In this document: piece by piece, positions 9,243 through 16,625 of the stretch
Layout: each line of letters opens with the position of its first letter
Position numbering within the stretch: the first letter of the stretch is position 1
Source: Verrucomicrobiota bacterium
GTDB taxonomy: Bacteria > Verrucomicrobiota > Verrucomicrobiia > Chthoniobacterales > UBA10450
Direction of reading: 5' to 3'
Assembly: GCA_003218785.1 (NCBI GenBank)
Contig: QHOM01000018.1
Span: 1 to 22,310 of the forward strand
Length of the DNA: 22,310 nucleotides
Translations under genes and position numbers: made by a program
Notes under the pieces: model-generated
What the model was told of the DNA's origin: nothing
The model's database searches: none
Seen by the model: the letters and a program-made list of their open reading frames with translations, nothing else

Positions 9243-9431
9243 GAAAGCGAAATTCTTTGCCGTACGCGGGCCATTGGAACCGGTCCCAGAATTGCTCGGA
9301 AGGTGGATCGGGCGCTCCGTCGCGCGATGTTTAAGAATGGCGCCTAGGCGCATTATTTGGCATCAAGGTCGCCGCGGCGACGACTGCTCGATCCACCAAT
9401 CGCACCCCCTGGTTAATTTTCGAGACCGCTT
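9243..9431. other. Intergenic region between convergent genes with two palindromes
   Basis: The 189 bp between the SRPBCC-like gene (+) and tyrS (-) holds two perfect palindromes: GCGCCTAGGCGC at 9340-9351 and GTCGCCGCGGCGAC at 9368-9381. Neither is followed by a T-tract on either strand. An 84-codon open frame crosses the region on + but has no protein-like features. The palindromes may mark bidirectional transcript ends or protein-binding sites. Confidence 0.4.
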
Positions 9432-10607
9432 CTAGCCAATTCGCACTGCGTGCTTTTTGTCGAGGCGAAGAACCTGGCCCGGCTCAAGCCTGATTGTTCC
9501 CGTGGGATCGCGAAGCTTCACGCCATCGAGCTCCACGCTTCCCTGTTTGATCAGCCGCGAGGCCTCGCTGCGCGATTTTTGCAGGTTGAATGCTTGCCGA
9601 TAAACGTTCGAAACGAGCGTGACGGCTTCAAGTTTCTCCAGCGTGGTCGCGGAAAACAGCGGCAGGTTGGCATGTTCCAGATCGCGCTTGCTAAAACGCG
9701 TGTTCCATTCATCGAGCGTTTGTTGGGCGAGAGCAGCCGAATGGTAGGTCTGCACGATTTCGCGGGCGAGTTGCTTTTTCGCGTCGAGCGGATGCGCACC
9801 GGCTGCCGGCAAACGGCCAAGTAGTAATGGGTAATAGCGTGCCATCAACTCGTCCGAGACGCTCATCAGCTTCCCGAACATGTCTGCAGCGGACTCGTTG
9901 ATCGCGACAAAATTGCCGAGGCTTTTACTCATTTTCTTGGAGCCATCCAAGCCCTCAAGAATCGGAAGGAGAAAAACGACTTGCTGTGGCAGACCTTCCT
10001 CTTTTTGGAAGTCGCGCCCTATCAAAATGTTAAAAAGTTGATCTGTCCCGCCGAGCTCGACATCAGCTTTCACCATCACCGAATCCCAACCTTGCATGAT
10101 TGGATACTGAATTTCGTGCGCGCGGACGGCTTGCCGGTTGTCAATCCGAGCTCGGAAATCTTCGCGCTGCAACATTTGTTGTAGCGTCACACGGCCGTTC
10201 AGGCGAATGACATCTTCGAACGACATCGCTCGAAACCAGTCACCATTGCAAACTGTCTCCGTCCGCGCCGGATCAAGAATCTTGAATGCCTGCTCACGGT
10301 AGGTCGCTGCATTTGTCATCACTTCCTTATGCGTCAATTGCGGCCGGGTGGCGGAGCGACCACTGGGATCGCCAATCATTCCAGTGAAATCACCGATGAT
10401 GAGAATGGCCTGGTGACCCAGGTCTTGAAACTGCCTCAGCTTTCGCAGGACGATACTGTGGCCAAGATGAATGTCTGAAGTAGTTGGATCGACCCCGAGT
10501 TTTACCCGCAGCGGCCGACCGAGCGCGAGTTTCTCGCGCAATTCAATCTCGCTGATGATCTGCGCGGCGCCTTGTTTTAGAAACGCAAGCGCTTCATCCG
10601 GTTGCAT
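9432..10607 (-). CDS. tyrS: Tyrosyl-tRNA synthetase
   Basis: Class I aminoacyl-tRNA synthetase charging tRNA-Tyr. The 391-aa protein has the HIGH-type signature DIHLGH (residues 45-50), the tyrosine pocket region IGDFTGMIGDPSGRS, GGTDQLFNILIGRD, and KMSKS at 225-229. The C-terminal S4-type RNA-binding domain includes SRSEASRLIKQGSVELDG. It belongs to the longer-lineage bacterial TyrRS type with HLGH. ATG at 10607 is preferred over the TTG at 10613. A small secreted protein gene ends 34 bp upstream on the same strand, so the two may be co-transcribed. Confidence 0.97.
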   Translation of the reverse strand: MQPDEALAFLKQGAAQIISEIELREKLALGRPLRVKLGVDPTTSDIHLGHSIVLRKLRQFQDLGHQAILIIGDFTGMIGDPSGRSATRPQLTHKEVMTNAATYREQAFKILDPARTETVCNGDWFRAMSFEDVIRLNGRVTLQQMLQREDFRARIDNRQAVRAHEIQYPIMQGWDSVMVKADVELGGTDQLFNILIGRDFQKEEGLPQQVVFLLPILEGLDGSKKMSKSLGNFVAINESAADMFGKLMSVSDELMARYYPLLLGRLPAAGAHPLDAKKQLAREIVQTYHSAALAQQTLDEWNTRFSKRDLEHANLPLFSATTLEKLEAVTLVSNVYRQAFNLQKSRSEASRLIKQGSVELDGVKLRDPTGTIRLEPGQVLRLDKKHAVRIG

Positions 10608-10641
10608 GATCAAATACAGAATAGCGCACCAGGCTGGCGCG

Positions 10642-11157
10642 CTACTTGTTTTTGTTCAGCAACTCGCGAACCTGCTCGATCGTTAAGGGTGGATTCTGCC
10701 TGTTGAGCGCCTTTTGACTCTTGCCCTGATCAAGGAAGGGCCGATTCCCTGCGTAAGAACGGCTGGCAACCTTTTTGTCAGATTGAGGGGCATCACGGAC
10801 ATCACGTGCAGTGCGAGTTGCATAAGCAGGTCGAGAATCTCCAACTGCTTGCTGCGACGAAATCCCAGATGCGCTGCGCGTGCCATGGAAAGATTGAGAA
10901 TTGAATTGTCGCGCTGAAAAGTCGCGTGTTCCGGAAAAACTTTTCGAATTGGATTTTTCCTGGACGTAAAATGTGCCAACGGTTGCCCGTTTATTTATGG
11001 ATGCCCCATCGGCAATGAATTTTTTGTTCTGCGCGTTATTCCGCAGCGTCGTGTCCGGCCTGAGCAAGCGATCGACGAGCTTGCTTTCCTGCTCCTGAGC
11101 GTGGACGCAAGAGAGGACGATTAAGACCAGCAAACAAGCGCCAAAGGATTTCCTCAC
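10642..11157 (-). CDS. Small secreted protein, Ser/Arg/Gln-rich, unknown function
   Basis: About 171 aa from GTG 11157. The N-terminus is a clean signal peptide: R-K, then SFGACLLVLIVLSCV, then a VHA-QE site for signal peptidase I (a VLSC lipobox is a weaker alternative). The mature part is polar and probably disordered, with repeated S-F-x-G-T-R units (KSFSGTRDFSARQ, QSFHGTRSASG) and a related SYAGNRPF. A possible amphipathic end reads PPLTIEQVRELLNKNK. A further GTG at 11247 would put 30 residues before the signal peptide and is less likely. I know no function; it resembles lineage-specific envelope or periplasmic proteins. tyrS follows 34 bp downstream. Confidence 0.7.
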   Translation of the reverse strand: MRKSFGACLLVLIVLSCVHAQEQESKLVDRLLRPDTTLRNNAQNKKFIADGASINKRATVGTFYVQEKSNSKSFSGTRDFSARQFNSQSFHGTRSASGISSQQAVGDSRPAYATRTARDVRDAPQSDKKVASRSYAGNRPFLDQGKSQKALNRQNPPLTIEQVRELLNKNK

Positions 11158-11295
11158 AACGCGAGGCTGCCGAAATAGGGATGCTTTTGTAAAGCAAATT
11201 TCCTGATTTAACCATTCCTGGAAGCGGGAAGCAGGGACGCTGCGCACGAGAGCTTTTTGTTGTTTTCAAGCGCTTCCTTAGAGAATAATGCCCAA

Positions 11296-11508
11296 ATGTC
11301 TGAGCACATTTACAAAAAAATTGAGCTGGTTGGTTCCTCGCCGAACGGATTCGAGGAGGCAGTAAAAAACGCGCTGGTGCGCGCCGAAAAAACGGTACGC
11401 AATATGCGCTGGTTCGAGGTGGCGGAGACCCGCGGATACATCGAGAACGGCAAGATCGGTCATTGGCAGGTGACACTGAAGATTGGCTTCACGCTCGAAG
11501 ACTCTTGA
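11296..11508 (+). CDS. Dodecin family flavin-binding protein
   Basis: Dodecins form 12-subunit hollow spheres that store flavins and limit their photochemistry in the cytoplasm. The 70-aa sequence shows the family pattern: YKKIELVGSSPNGFEEAVKN, ALVRAEKTVRNMRWFEV, and GHWQVTLKIGFTLED at the end. Trp39 is placed to stack on the isoalloxazine ring, and Gln58 in HWQV matches the flavin-contact Gln. ATG 11296 is chosen over an upstream in-frame start at 11257 because family members begin at M-S-x-x-I/V-Y-K. It ends only 3 bp before the convergent membrane-protein gene. Confidence 0.92.
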   Translation: MSEHIYKKIELVGSSPNGFEEAVKNALVRAEKTVRNMRWFEVAETRGYIENGKIGHWQVTLKIGFTLEDS

Positions 11509-11511
11509 ACG

Positions 11512-11814
11512 TTAAACGTCGGACCGATTTAACGATTCTTCTTCCTGCACTGCTTGATAGAGCTTGGTGGCGCCGTAAATTAAGATCGCGGGTCTCAACG
11601 CGACGATAAGGAGGCGAAACAGGCCGCCCAGTATTCGACCAACGGGCAATCGATTCAGAATGTAGCCAGCTACAAGCGCGCACAGTAGAGACTCTGCTGG
11701 TTTTTCGCGCACGTAATCCTCAGTCTCGCTAAGAACCGTCTCGAACTGTTCTTTCGCCCAATGTAATCCGCGTTCCGGGAACTCGGCCAACACTTCAGCA
11801 GATGAATGATCCAT
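11512..11814 (-). CDS. DUF883/YqjD-like membrane-anchored protein
   Basis: A 100-aa protein with a charged helical N-terminal half (ERGLHWAKEQFETVLSETEDYV), then REKPAESLLCALVAGYILNR and a second hydrophobic segment LFRLLIVALRPAILIYG. The layout, an amphipathic helix followed by V-R-x-x-P-x-x-S and a glycine/alanine-rich membrane helix, matches the DUF883/YqjD/ElaB type, tail-anchored inner-membrane proteins that can bind stationary-phase ribosomes. The frame is open upstream to 11970, but that part overlaps the methyltransferase; ATG 11814 lies 49 bp after the methyltransferase stop. The similarity is structural, hence moderate confidence. Confidence 0.65.
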   Translation of the reverse strand: MDHSSAEVLAEFPERGLHWAKEQFETVLSETEDYVREKPAESLLCALVAGYILNRLPVGRILGGLFRLLIVALRPAILIYGATKLYQAVQEEESLNRSDV

Positions 11815-11863
11815 GTCGCTTAATGATTCGGATTCTGATCGTTCCTTGCGCGCATAGATCTTG

Positions 11864-12694
11864 TCAACGTAAAGCCAGCCAAATCGAGCTTGCGCCCGTT
11901 CCGGGTGGAAAATCGGGTAGGGGAGGCTGTCGATGAAACGTGGCAGCGCGCCGTGCAGTCTTGAGGCCATAGCGGGCCATTACTTCCAGCGCATGCTCTC
12001 GTAGCGTCGAGCAATTTGTCGAAAGAAGGAGGTGGCTGTCGCGTGCCGCCAGATCGATGGCATCAACGAGCAATTTCCCAAAATCATTTTCAACGTGAAA
12101 CGCCTTTCCTCCCGATGACCGCGAAAAGGTCGGGGGATCGAGAATGATTGCATCGAATTTCTCTCCCTGGCGCGCAAGTCGTGGCAACACCGCCATCACG
12201 TCGTCTGCGATGAAGCGATGATCCACGGTTGGCAGACTATTGAGCGCAAAATTCTCTCGACCTCGCGCCTGAGATTTCTTGGAGAGATCGACATTGAAAG
12301 TGGTCGCTCCCACATAAGCGGCGCTAACAGAAAAGGAGCAGGTATAGGCAAAACAGTTCAGAAGCCTCTTTGGCGCAATGTGACGCACGCGGCGCCGGTT
12401 TTCTCTTTGGTCGACAAAGAACCCCACGGAATACCCCGCCCCGAAGTCGACCCCAAACTTGAGATGTCGCTCGGTGGCGATTGTCCGCAAATTCTCGGCT
12501 GGATCGCCAAATATGAGACGCGCAGATTCGCGCTCTTCGTTTTTGCGAGGGACGAACCGGGCGAAAATGCGTCCAAACTCAAACCGGACACTGCTCGTCC
12601 ACGACTGTAATTCCCGGAGCCGATGCGCATCCGTTCCCTCCGCCTGGAAATCACGAAGCAAGGCTGCGTCGATCCACTTAGATTCGTTTCTCAT
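11864..12694 (-). CDS. Class I SAM-dependent methyltransferase, RlmI/RlmK-like
   Basis: A 276-aa Rossmann-fold methyltransferase. Motif I is LLNCFAYTCSFSVSAAYVGA, where most relatives have a Gly after Y-T; here it is Y-T-C-S-F. Motif II is the acidic NVDLSKKSQARGRENFALN. Motif IV is AIILDPPTFSRS, the DPPxF version seen in the RlmI/RlmK group of 23S rRNA methyltransferases. A possible catalytic Cys is in LLLSTNCSTLREHA. RlmI itself has an N-terminal PUA domain that is absent, so the substrate may be rRNA but cannot be fixed. The ATG at 12694 has a weak AAGG upstream. It is divergent from thrB and upstream of the DUF883-like gene. Confidence 0.8.
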   Translation of the reverse strand: MRNESKWIDAALLRDFQAEGTDAHRLRELQSWTSSVRFEFGRIFARFVPRKNEERESARLIFGDPAENLRTIATERHLKFGVDFGAGYSVGFFVDQRENRRRVRHIAPKRLLNCFAYTCSFSVSAAYVGATTFNVDLSKKSQARGRENFALNSLPTVDHRFIADDVMAVLPRLARQGEKFDAIILDPPTFSRSSGGKAFHVENDFGKLLVDAIDLAARDSHLLLSTNCSTLREHALEVMARYGLKTARRAATFHRQPPLPDFPPGTGASSIWLALR

Positions 12695-12751
12695 CGGTCG
12701 CGGTGACCTTTAACGACGTACTTGTAAAATCGGCATTGCGCAACGGATCGG

Positions 12752-12780
12752 TTGCCGCTCAGTCGGGGCGTCGCTACACT
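12752..12780 (+). promoter_or_regulatory. Candidate sigma-70-like promoter for thrB
   Basis: TTGCCG (12752-12757) and TACACT (12775-12780) are separated by exactly 17 bp. They match TTGACA at 4 of 6 and TATAAT at 4 of 6 positions. Transcription would start near 12787, leaving a leader of about 40 nt before the thrB ATG. It lies in the 132-bp divergent gap between the methyltransferase and thrB. Confidence 0.4.
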
Positions 12781-12826
12781 CCCGCATCGTAAAGCGTCGT
12801 TGCGCACCCAACACGACTGCTAACCT

Positions 12827-13699
12827 ATGCAACACGTTACCGTTCGCGTTCCGGCGAGCACCTCTAATCTCGGCCCCGGCTTTGATTGTCTCGGTGTCGC
12901 GCTGCGCATCTATAACGACGTCACCGTGACTAGAAGCATAAAATCCCGGCCGCATACTGTTGTCGGCGAGGCAGCAGATTTGTTCTTTCATCATACTCGG
13001 CGCGCGCCTTTTTCATTTTCCGTATCAATCACAGGCAATGTCCCTCCTTCACGCGGTTTAGGGAGCAGCGTCACGCTGCGACTAGGCGTCTTGCACGCTT
13101 TGAATGCTTTAACTGGCAATTGCGTTGAGCCCCTGTCGATCTTTCAACTATGCGCCCGGTTGGAAGGACATCCTGACAACGCCGCGCCGGCAGTTTTTGG
13201 CGGGTTCACTGTTGTGCGGGGCCAGACTGTCCAGCGCTTCGACGTTTCAGGGCTGTTATCTTTCGTTCTTTTGATTCCAGATTTCGAAATTAAAACATCT
13301 AGGGCGAGACGGATTTTGCCGCCACGAATTGCGCGTGCCGCTGCCGTGGAAAATTGTGCAAATGCATGTGCGATTACAGCCGCGTTCGCGTCGGGCAATT
13401 ATCGTAATTTGCGCGGCGCTTTCGCGGATCATCTGCATCAGCCGTACCGGAAAAATCTGATTCCGTTCCTCCTGCGCGTGATCGCCACCGCGGAAAAAGC
13501 CGGCGCGCTCGGCGCCTTCCTCAGCGGCAGCGGGTCGACGATCTGCGCGATCACGTTGCAAGATCGAAACAAGGTGGCCGCTGCCATGAAGCGCTCCGCA
13601 GGATCGACGTCTTTTCGCACGATTATTACGACTGCCGATAACAACGGCGCCCAGATCAAACGTAAAACGTCAGAACATCCCCATGGGCCGTCGCCTTGA
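12827..13699 (+). CDS. thrB: Homoserine kinase
   Basis: Phosphorylates L-homoserine with ATP in threonine synthesis. The 290-aa GHMP kinase starts with VRVPASTSNLGPGFDCLGVAL, the strongly conserved ThrB N-terminus. It carries the phosphate loop PPSRGLGSSVTLRLG and the segment LEGHPDNAAPAVFGGF. The third GHMP motif is GALGAFLSGSGSTICAI. The loop has Val where GSSA is usual, a mild change. ATG 12827 is well placed. The 3' end overlaps lpxK by 17 bp in another frame, suggesting coupled translation even though the two pathways are unrelated. thrA and thrC are not in the window. Confidence 0.94.
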   Translation: MQHVTVRVPASTSNLGPGFDCLGVALRIYNDVTVTRSIKSRPHTVVGEAADLFFHHTRRAPFSFSVSITGNVPPSRGLGSSVTLRLGVLHALNALTGNCVEPLSIFQLCARLEGHPDNAAPAVFGGFTVVRGQTVQRFDVSGLLSFVLLIPDFEIKTSRARRILPPRIARAAAVENCANACAITAAFASGNYRNLRGAFADHLHQPYRKNLIPFLLRVIATAEKAGALGAFLSGSGSTICAITLQDRNKVAAAMKRSAGSTSFRTIITTADNNGAQIKRKTSEHPHGPSP

Positions 13700-14873
13700 A
13701 AATTTAGAGCAGTTTGGTATCGACGTTGTGCTGGAGCGCCGCCGCGGGATTCGCGCCACCGCGTTGCGTGCAATCCTCTATGCGTTGTCGTTTGTTTACG
13801 AACGTCTTGTTCAGCTTCGTCTCTACTTTTACAGAAAAAGAATTTTCCGCGAGCGGGCGCTTGGTTGTCTCGTCATAAGTGTGGGCAACCTCACCGTTGG
13901 GGGCACGGGCAAGACGCCAATCGTCGAGAAATTTGCGCGTGCCTTACAAGCCGGTGGACGACAGGTTGCTATTTTGAGCCGTGGCTACAAAAGCGTTCCG
14001 CGAAAACGAAGTTGGCTGGATCGGCTACGCGGAAACATTGTCGATCCACCAAGGATCGTGTCCGACGGCAAGACCCTGCTGCTCGATTCACGTACTGCTG
14101 GTGACGAACCTTACATGTTGGCGCACAATCTGAAAGACGTGGTCGTGCTCGTGGATAAAGATCGCGTAAAGAGCGGTCTCTTTGCCATCGACAAATGGAA
14201 AGTTGACACACTCCTGCTTGACGATGGCTTGCAATATCTGCATCTCAAACACCGGCTGGATATCGTGCTGGTGGATCGACAAGCACCCTTTGGCAATGAA
14301 TTCCTGCTGCCCCGCGGCACACTGCGGGAGGCTCCGCGAAACCTGCGGCGCGCGAGCTATATCTTTATCACTAAAAACACGGGGGAGTCTAATGAGACGC
14401 TCATCCAACGTATCCGGCGTTACAATCGCACCGCCGAGATCATCGAGTGCGCGCATAAGCCGCTATATCTTCAGAATGTTTTCACTGGCGAACGGTTGCC
14501 GCTCGATCGCTTGCGCGACACGTTCATCGGCTCAATTTCCGGCATCGCCGCGCCCGAAAGCTTCGAAGGCGCATTAAAGAAACTTGGCGCGCACGTCGAT
14601 CTTGCAAAGCGCTACATTGACCATCACTACTATACCGAAGCGGAGCTAACAACGTTCATCACTCGTTGCATTCGCCGCGATCTGGCAGTGATCATTACCA
14701 CGGAGAAAGACGCAGTGCGCATGCCGCATTTGCCCGAAGCGGACGTGAAGGTGCCGATTTGTTTTCTGCGTGTCGAAATCGAAATCCTGAGCGGTCATGA
14801 GAGCTGGGAGCATTGTGTCGCCCGCATTTGCAAACCGCAGCCCATGCTATCCCCCGAGCGCTTCTTCGCCTGA
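13683..14873 (+). CDS. lpxK: Tetraacyldisaccharide 4'-kinase
   Basis: Adds the 4'-phosphate to the lipid A disaccharide at the inner membrane, so the cell makes LPS. The 396-aa protein has an N-terminal membrane-associated helix (ATALRAILYALSFVYERLVQL), then the P-loop ISVGNLTVGGTGKTP and the kinase blocks ILSRGYK, VSDGKTLLL and GDEPYMLA. LLLDDGLQYLHLKHRLDIVLVD and LLPRGTLREAPRNL follow. The C-terminal domain has IGSISGIAAPESF, DHHYYTEAEL and IITTEKDAVRM. It is slightly longer than the usual ~330-350 aa. It overlaps the end of thrB. The stop is followed by mosaic intergenic repeats. Confidence 0.95.
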   Translation: MGRRLENLEQFGIDVVLERRRGIRATALRAILYALSFVYERLVQLRLYFYRKRIFRERALGCLVISVGNLTVGGTGKTPIVEKFARALQAGGRQVAILSRGYKSVPRKRSWLDRLRGNIVDPPRIVSDGKTLLLDSRTAGDEPYMLAHNLKDVVVLVDKDRVKSGLFAIDKWKVDTLLLDDGLQYLHLKHRLDIVLVDRQAPFGNEFLLPRGTLREAPRNLRRASYIFITKNTGESNETLIQRIRRYNRTAEIIECAHKPLYLQNVFTGERLPLDRLRDTFIGSISGIAAPESFEGALKKLGAHVDLAKRYIDHHYYTEAELTTFITRCIRRDLAVIITTEKDAVRMPHLPEADVKVPICFLRVEIEILSGHESWEHCVARICKPQPMLSPERFFA

Positions 14874-15018
14874 TTTGTCATTCCGAGCGAAGCCGAGAAA
14901 TTTCTCACTCTTGCCAGTGATTACTCGGTCACCGAAAGCACCGATGGAACACAGATGGGAAAAGATCGGATTTTATCTGTGAAAATCTGTGTGAATCTGT
15001 GGCCAAAGAACTCCGACC
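14874..15018. repeat. Mosaic of short repeats between lpxK and the LigD polymerase gene
   Basis: No gene is seen in these 145 bp. The left part, after TTTGTCATTCCGAGCGAAGC, contains the perfect palindrome GAGAAATTTCTC at 14895-14906. The right part has ATCTGT three times at exact 10-bp spacing (14975, 14985, 14995). CACAGAT at 14950-14956 is the reverse complement of ATCTGTG at 14975-14981, giving a stem with an 18-nt loop. Both motifs resemble dispersed intergenic repeats I recall from soil bacterial genomes; that recollection is unverified. Confidence 0.5.
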
Positions 15019-15936
15019 ATGCCGAATAAGGCCGAACTAATCGTTGAGGACCGCAAGATTCAGGTGTCGAATCTGGACAAGGTGCTTTATCCGAAAGTCG
15101 GATTCACCAAAGGGCACGTGATCGATTACTACATCCGGGTCGCGCCGGTGCTCTTGCCGCATCTGAAAGATCGGCCGCTCACCATGAAGCGCTATCCCGA
15201 TGGCGTTGAAGGCGAGTTTTTCTACGAAAAGAATTGCCCGTCGCACCGGCCGAAATGGGTGCAAACGGCCAAGGTTTGGAGCGAAAGCAACAATCGCATG
15301 ATGAATTATTGTCTCGTACAGGATTTGCCCACACTAATTTGGGCGGCGAACCTCGCCGATCTCGAGCTGCACACGTCGCTCTCACGGAAAAACAACATCG
15401 AACGCCCGACCATGATGGTGTTCGATCTCGATCCAGGTGCGCCGGCCGACATTGTCCAATGCTGCCAGGTCGGCCTTTGGCTACGGGATTTGCTTGCGCG
15501 TATGAAATTAAAGAGCTTCGCGAAAACGAGCGGCTCAAAAGGTCTGCAGGTTTATGTGCCACTGAACACGTCGGTAACGTACGATCAGACCAAGGATTTG
15601 TCGCGCGCACTCGCTCACCATCTGGAAGGCGAGCACGCCGATCTTGTCACGGCGAACATGTCCAAAGCGGTGCGTAAAGGAAAAGTCTTCGTCGATTGGA
15701 GCCAGAACGACGAACACAAGACCACCATCTGCGTCTATTCGCTTCGCGCTAGGCAAGAGCCGACCGTTTCAACGCCGGTCACTTGGGAAGAAGTTGAGCA
15801 CTGCCTGAAAAACAAGAAAGCCGAGGCCTTGAAATTCCGCTCCGATAAAGTAATCGCCCGTATTGAGAAACTCGACGACTCATTTGAACCAGTCGAGAAA
15901 CTCAAACAAAGATTGCCGAGGAAACGGAAGCTGTAA
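15019..15936 (+). CDS. Stand-alone LigD-type primase-polymerase (PolDom)
   Basis: Archaeo-eukaryotic primase-type polymerase used to fill gaps and add ribonucleotides during end joining. The 305-aa protein is a complete LigD polymerase module. It has VSNLDKVLYPKVGFTKGHVIDYY, RPLTMKRYPDGVEGEFFYEK, LADLELHTSLSR (His118), the metal motif MVFDLDPG (Asp136, Asp138) and VFVDWSQN (Asp226). Spacing matches the catalytic residues of Pseudomonas LigD. Motif II reads SGSKGLQVYV: Gln177 stands where that enzyme has a functionally important His (SGxKGLH). The partner ligase is encoded at 4988-6730 on the same strand. ATG 15019 is a normal LigD-Pol start. The protein ends in a basic tail (RLPRKRKL). Confidence 0.93.
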   Translation: MPNKAELIVEDRKIQVSNLDKVLYPKVGFTKGHVIDYYIRVAPVLLPHLKDRPLTMKRYPDGVEGEFFYEKNCPSHRPKWVQTAKVWSESNNRMMNYCLVQDLPTLIWAANLADLELHTSLSRKNNIERPTMMVFDLDPGAPADIVQCCQVGLWLRDLLARMKLKSFAKTSGSKGLQVYVPLNTSVTYDQTKDLSRALAHHLEGEHADLVTANMSKAVRKGKVFVDWSQNDEHKTTICVYSLRARQEPTVSTPVTWEEVEHCLKNKKAEALKFRSDKVIARIEKLDDSFEPVEKLKQRLPRKRKL

Positions 15937-15952
15937 AGATGGCCAGCCTGTT

Positions 15953-16572
15953 ATGAAGTGTATTTGTTGCGTAGCGCTTCTCGTGCTCGCCGCTTTCTCG
16001 CTGGTTGGAGCACAACATTGTGAGTCGTTCCGCGACTCACGCGGGCGTAGCTCCATCGACTTCGCACCGCTGCACGGTTATACCGATGTGTGCTCACGCG
16101 ATTTTCAATTGTGCGTGATGCTCACGCTTGGCTATCCACCGAGTGTCCAAACAATCGCGTATTTCGTTCCAAACGCAGAATGGCAAAATATAAGGAGGGC
16201 AAGCACAAAGGATTCAGCCGCTATCTGATCGCTCAGCGCGCAGTCCTAACTTTGTCGAGCGAAGAGTTCGCGGATTTCAAGCATTACGTCCGCTCGCAGC
16301 AAGGCACTGTTGCGGATCACTCCGAATCGCCGAGTCTCTTTGAACTTAAAGGGCGCGTCCCACTTGGAGTGGTTGAAGAAAGTGCAGACTCAATATCCTA
16401 AGGAACTGTTCTCAAGTTAGAGCATAAGAATCAAAGCGAACGTGGTTCAGAGTTGCTGGCCGCGATTAACATCGCGCTTCAGCTCAAAGATGAGAGCTTG
16501 TCGCTCTACGTATTTGATGTTGTGAAAGACTTGAGGGATGTCGCCAAAACCAAAGCACTGGCTAAGTATTGA
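15953..16572 (+). pseudogene. Secreted protein gene broken by a frameshift and a stop codon
   Basis: ATG 15953 opens a protein with a signal peptide (CICCVALLVLAAFSLVGAQ, probable cut after VGA), then DFAPLHGYTDVCSRDFQLC and VQTIAYFVPNAEWQ. At the A4 run 16185-16188 the sense passes to another frame: one extra A would continue W-Q-K-Y-K-E-G-K-H-K-G-F-S-R-Y-L-I-A-Q. That frame meets TAA at 16399-16401. The same frame then stays open for 56 more codons (LLAAINIALQLKDESLSLYV, DVVKDLRDVAKTKALAKY) to TGA at 16570. The original was therefore a ~205-aa secreted or periplasmic protein. Its family is unknown to me. Whether the lesions are real or sequencing errors cannot be told here. It begins 16 bp after the LigD polymerase gene. 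Confidence 0.7.
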
Positions 16573-16625
16573 CTGCAGTGCATCAGAAACCAGAACACGT
16601 GATCCCTATGTCCCCTGATGAGATA

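Noticed and set aside
9181..9435. 84-codon open frame on + between the SRPBCC-like gene and tyrS
   Set aside because: It overlaps the end of one gene, has no Shine-Dalgarno and reads as a basic, unstructured shadow sequence.
11527..11538. 12-mer ATTTAACGATTC shared with the tsf leader array (4287-4298)
   Set aside because: In 22 kb, shared 12-mers are expected by chance many times, and no further unit of the array is present here.
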